Shown here: positions 32,863-33,029 of the stretch, piece after piece
How the letters are laid out: the number at the start of each line of letters is the position of its first letter
Numbering within the stretch: position 1 is the stretch's first letter
NCBI GenBank assembly: GCA_944393295.1
Contig: CALXZR010000132.1
Coordinates: 1 to 33,029 of the forward strand
Direction of reading: 5' to 3'
DNA from: an uncultured Clostridia bacterium
Lineage (GTDB): Bacteria; Bacillota_A; Clostridia; TANB77; CAG-508
Length of the DNA: 33,029 nucleotides
Notes under the pieces: model-generated
Databases searched by the model: none
The model's input: the letters and a program-made list of their open reading frames with translations, nothing else
What the model was told of the DNA's origin: nothing
Program-made: the position numbers and the translations under genes

Positions 32863-33029
32863 TTATCTTGCATCTTGGTCTTGTTTTAAGTAATTTTTTA
32901 AGCCTGGAATATGACCACCTTTAGCATTTAGTCCATTTTTAACTTCTTCTGCTAATTTTTCCATTGATATTTCTTCATAGCAATTATGTTCATAAGAAAA
33001 TAAAAAAGCTTTTCTTTTATCTTTTGGCA
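32863..33029 (-). CDS. 3' end of an unrecognised gene, partial
   Basis: The last 54 codons of a frame entering from the window edge end at TAA (32863-32865). Visible residues include RKAFLFSYEHNCYEEISMEK and KGGHIPGLKNYLKQDQDAR. I do not recognise the family. Codon use and lack of stops agree with coding. It ends 90 bases before the next gene's start, with no clear terminator between. Confidence 0.5.
   Translation of the reverse strand, partial: PKDKRKAFLFSYEHNCYEEISMEKLAEEVKNGLNAKGGHIPGLKNYLKQDQDAR

Noticed and set aside
1..33029. CRISPR arrays, tRNA genes, rRNA genes, insertion sequences
   Set aside because: No regularly spaced repeats, cloverleaf-type GC-rich segments or transposase motifs were seen on either strand.

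Overview
The window is very AT-rich DNA (roughly three quarters A+T by eye). Every supported gene lies on the minus strand, so transcription runs from high to low coordinates. Strong AGGAGG-type ribosome sites, promoters of the TTGAAA/TATAAT type, hairpin-plus-U terminators, a VanR-like two-component pair, an ECF sigma factor with a DUF4179-type membrane partner, and Wzx/Wzy polysaccharide genes point to a low-GC Firmicute, most likely a gut-type member of Clostridia. No rRNA, tRNA, CRISPR array or transposase was seen.

Layout, low to high coordinates. 1-509: 5' part of an ABC exporter half-transporter. 676-3496: a GNAT-like protein followed by a GshF-family ATP-grasp ligase whose glutamate-cysteine ligase half is much shortened. 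3851-8738: an accessory/defence-like block with a SecB-like protein and an XRE regulator behind a promoter with a 16-bp palindromic operator, a Cof-type HAD phosphatase, an FRG-domain protein, and a 2-kb cassette (DUF2442, HipA-N-like/HIRAN protein, HipA-like kinase with a frameshift). That cassette has its own promoter and terminator and is bracketed by a perfect 42-bp direct repeat, which is also the terminator of the neighbouring polysaccharide operon.

8900-22034: a Wzx/Wzy-type surface polysaccharide locus. Transcription order: an initiating phosphoglycosyl transferase with two complete catalytic modules in tandem (own promoter and terminator); then an operon with GT4, pyruvyl transferase, acyltransferase, FrhB-like iron-sulfur protein, GT4, Wzy-like polymerase, GT2 (frameshifted), Wzx flippase, acyltransferase and an LCP ligase that would attach the finished polymer to the wall. 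22377-26563: a GT-C (GT39-like) membrane glycosyltransferase, an OmpR/VanR-like response regulator and a sensor kinase in one operon, with a candidate 11-bp-spaced regulator site upstream.

26717-28630: an RloA/RloB (AbiL-like) defence pair with a textbook promoter and terminator. 28836-29042: an unrecognised 68-residue protein. 29113-31611: ECF sigma factor, DUF4179-like anti-sigma candidate and a secreted, membrane-anchored protein. 31750-33029: a membrane protein and the 3' end of an unrecognised gene.

Best candidates for something new: the direct-repeat-bounded HipA/HIRAN split-kinase cassette; the tandem phosphoglycosyl transferase; the GNAT plus shortened GshF-like ligase pair; and the XRE/SecB-like pair without an obvious toxin. 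All family calls were made by reading motifs; no database search was run.
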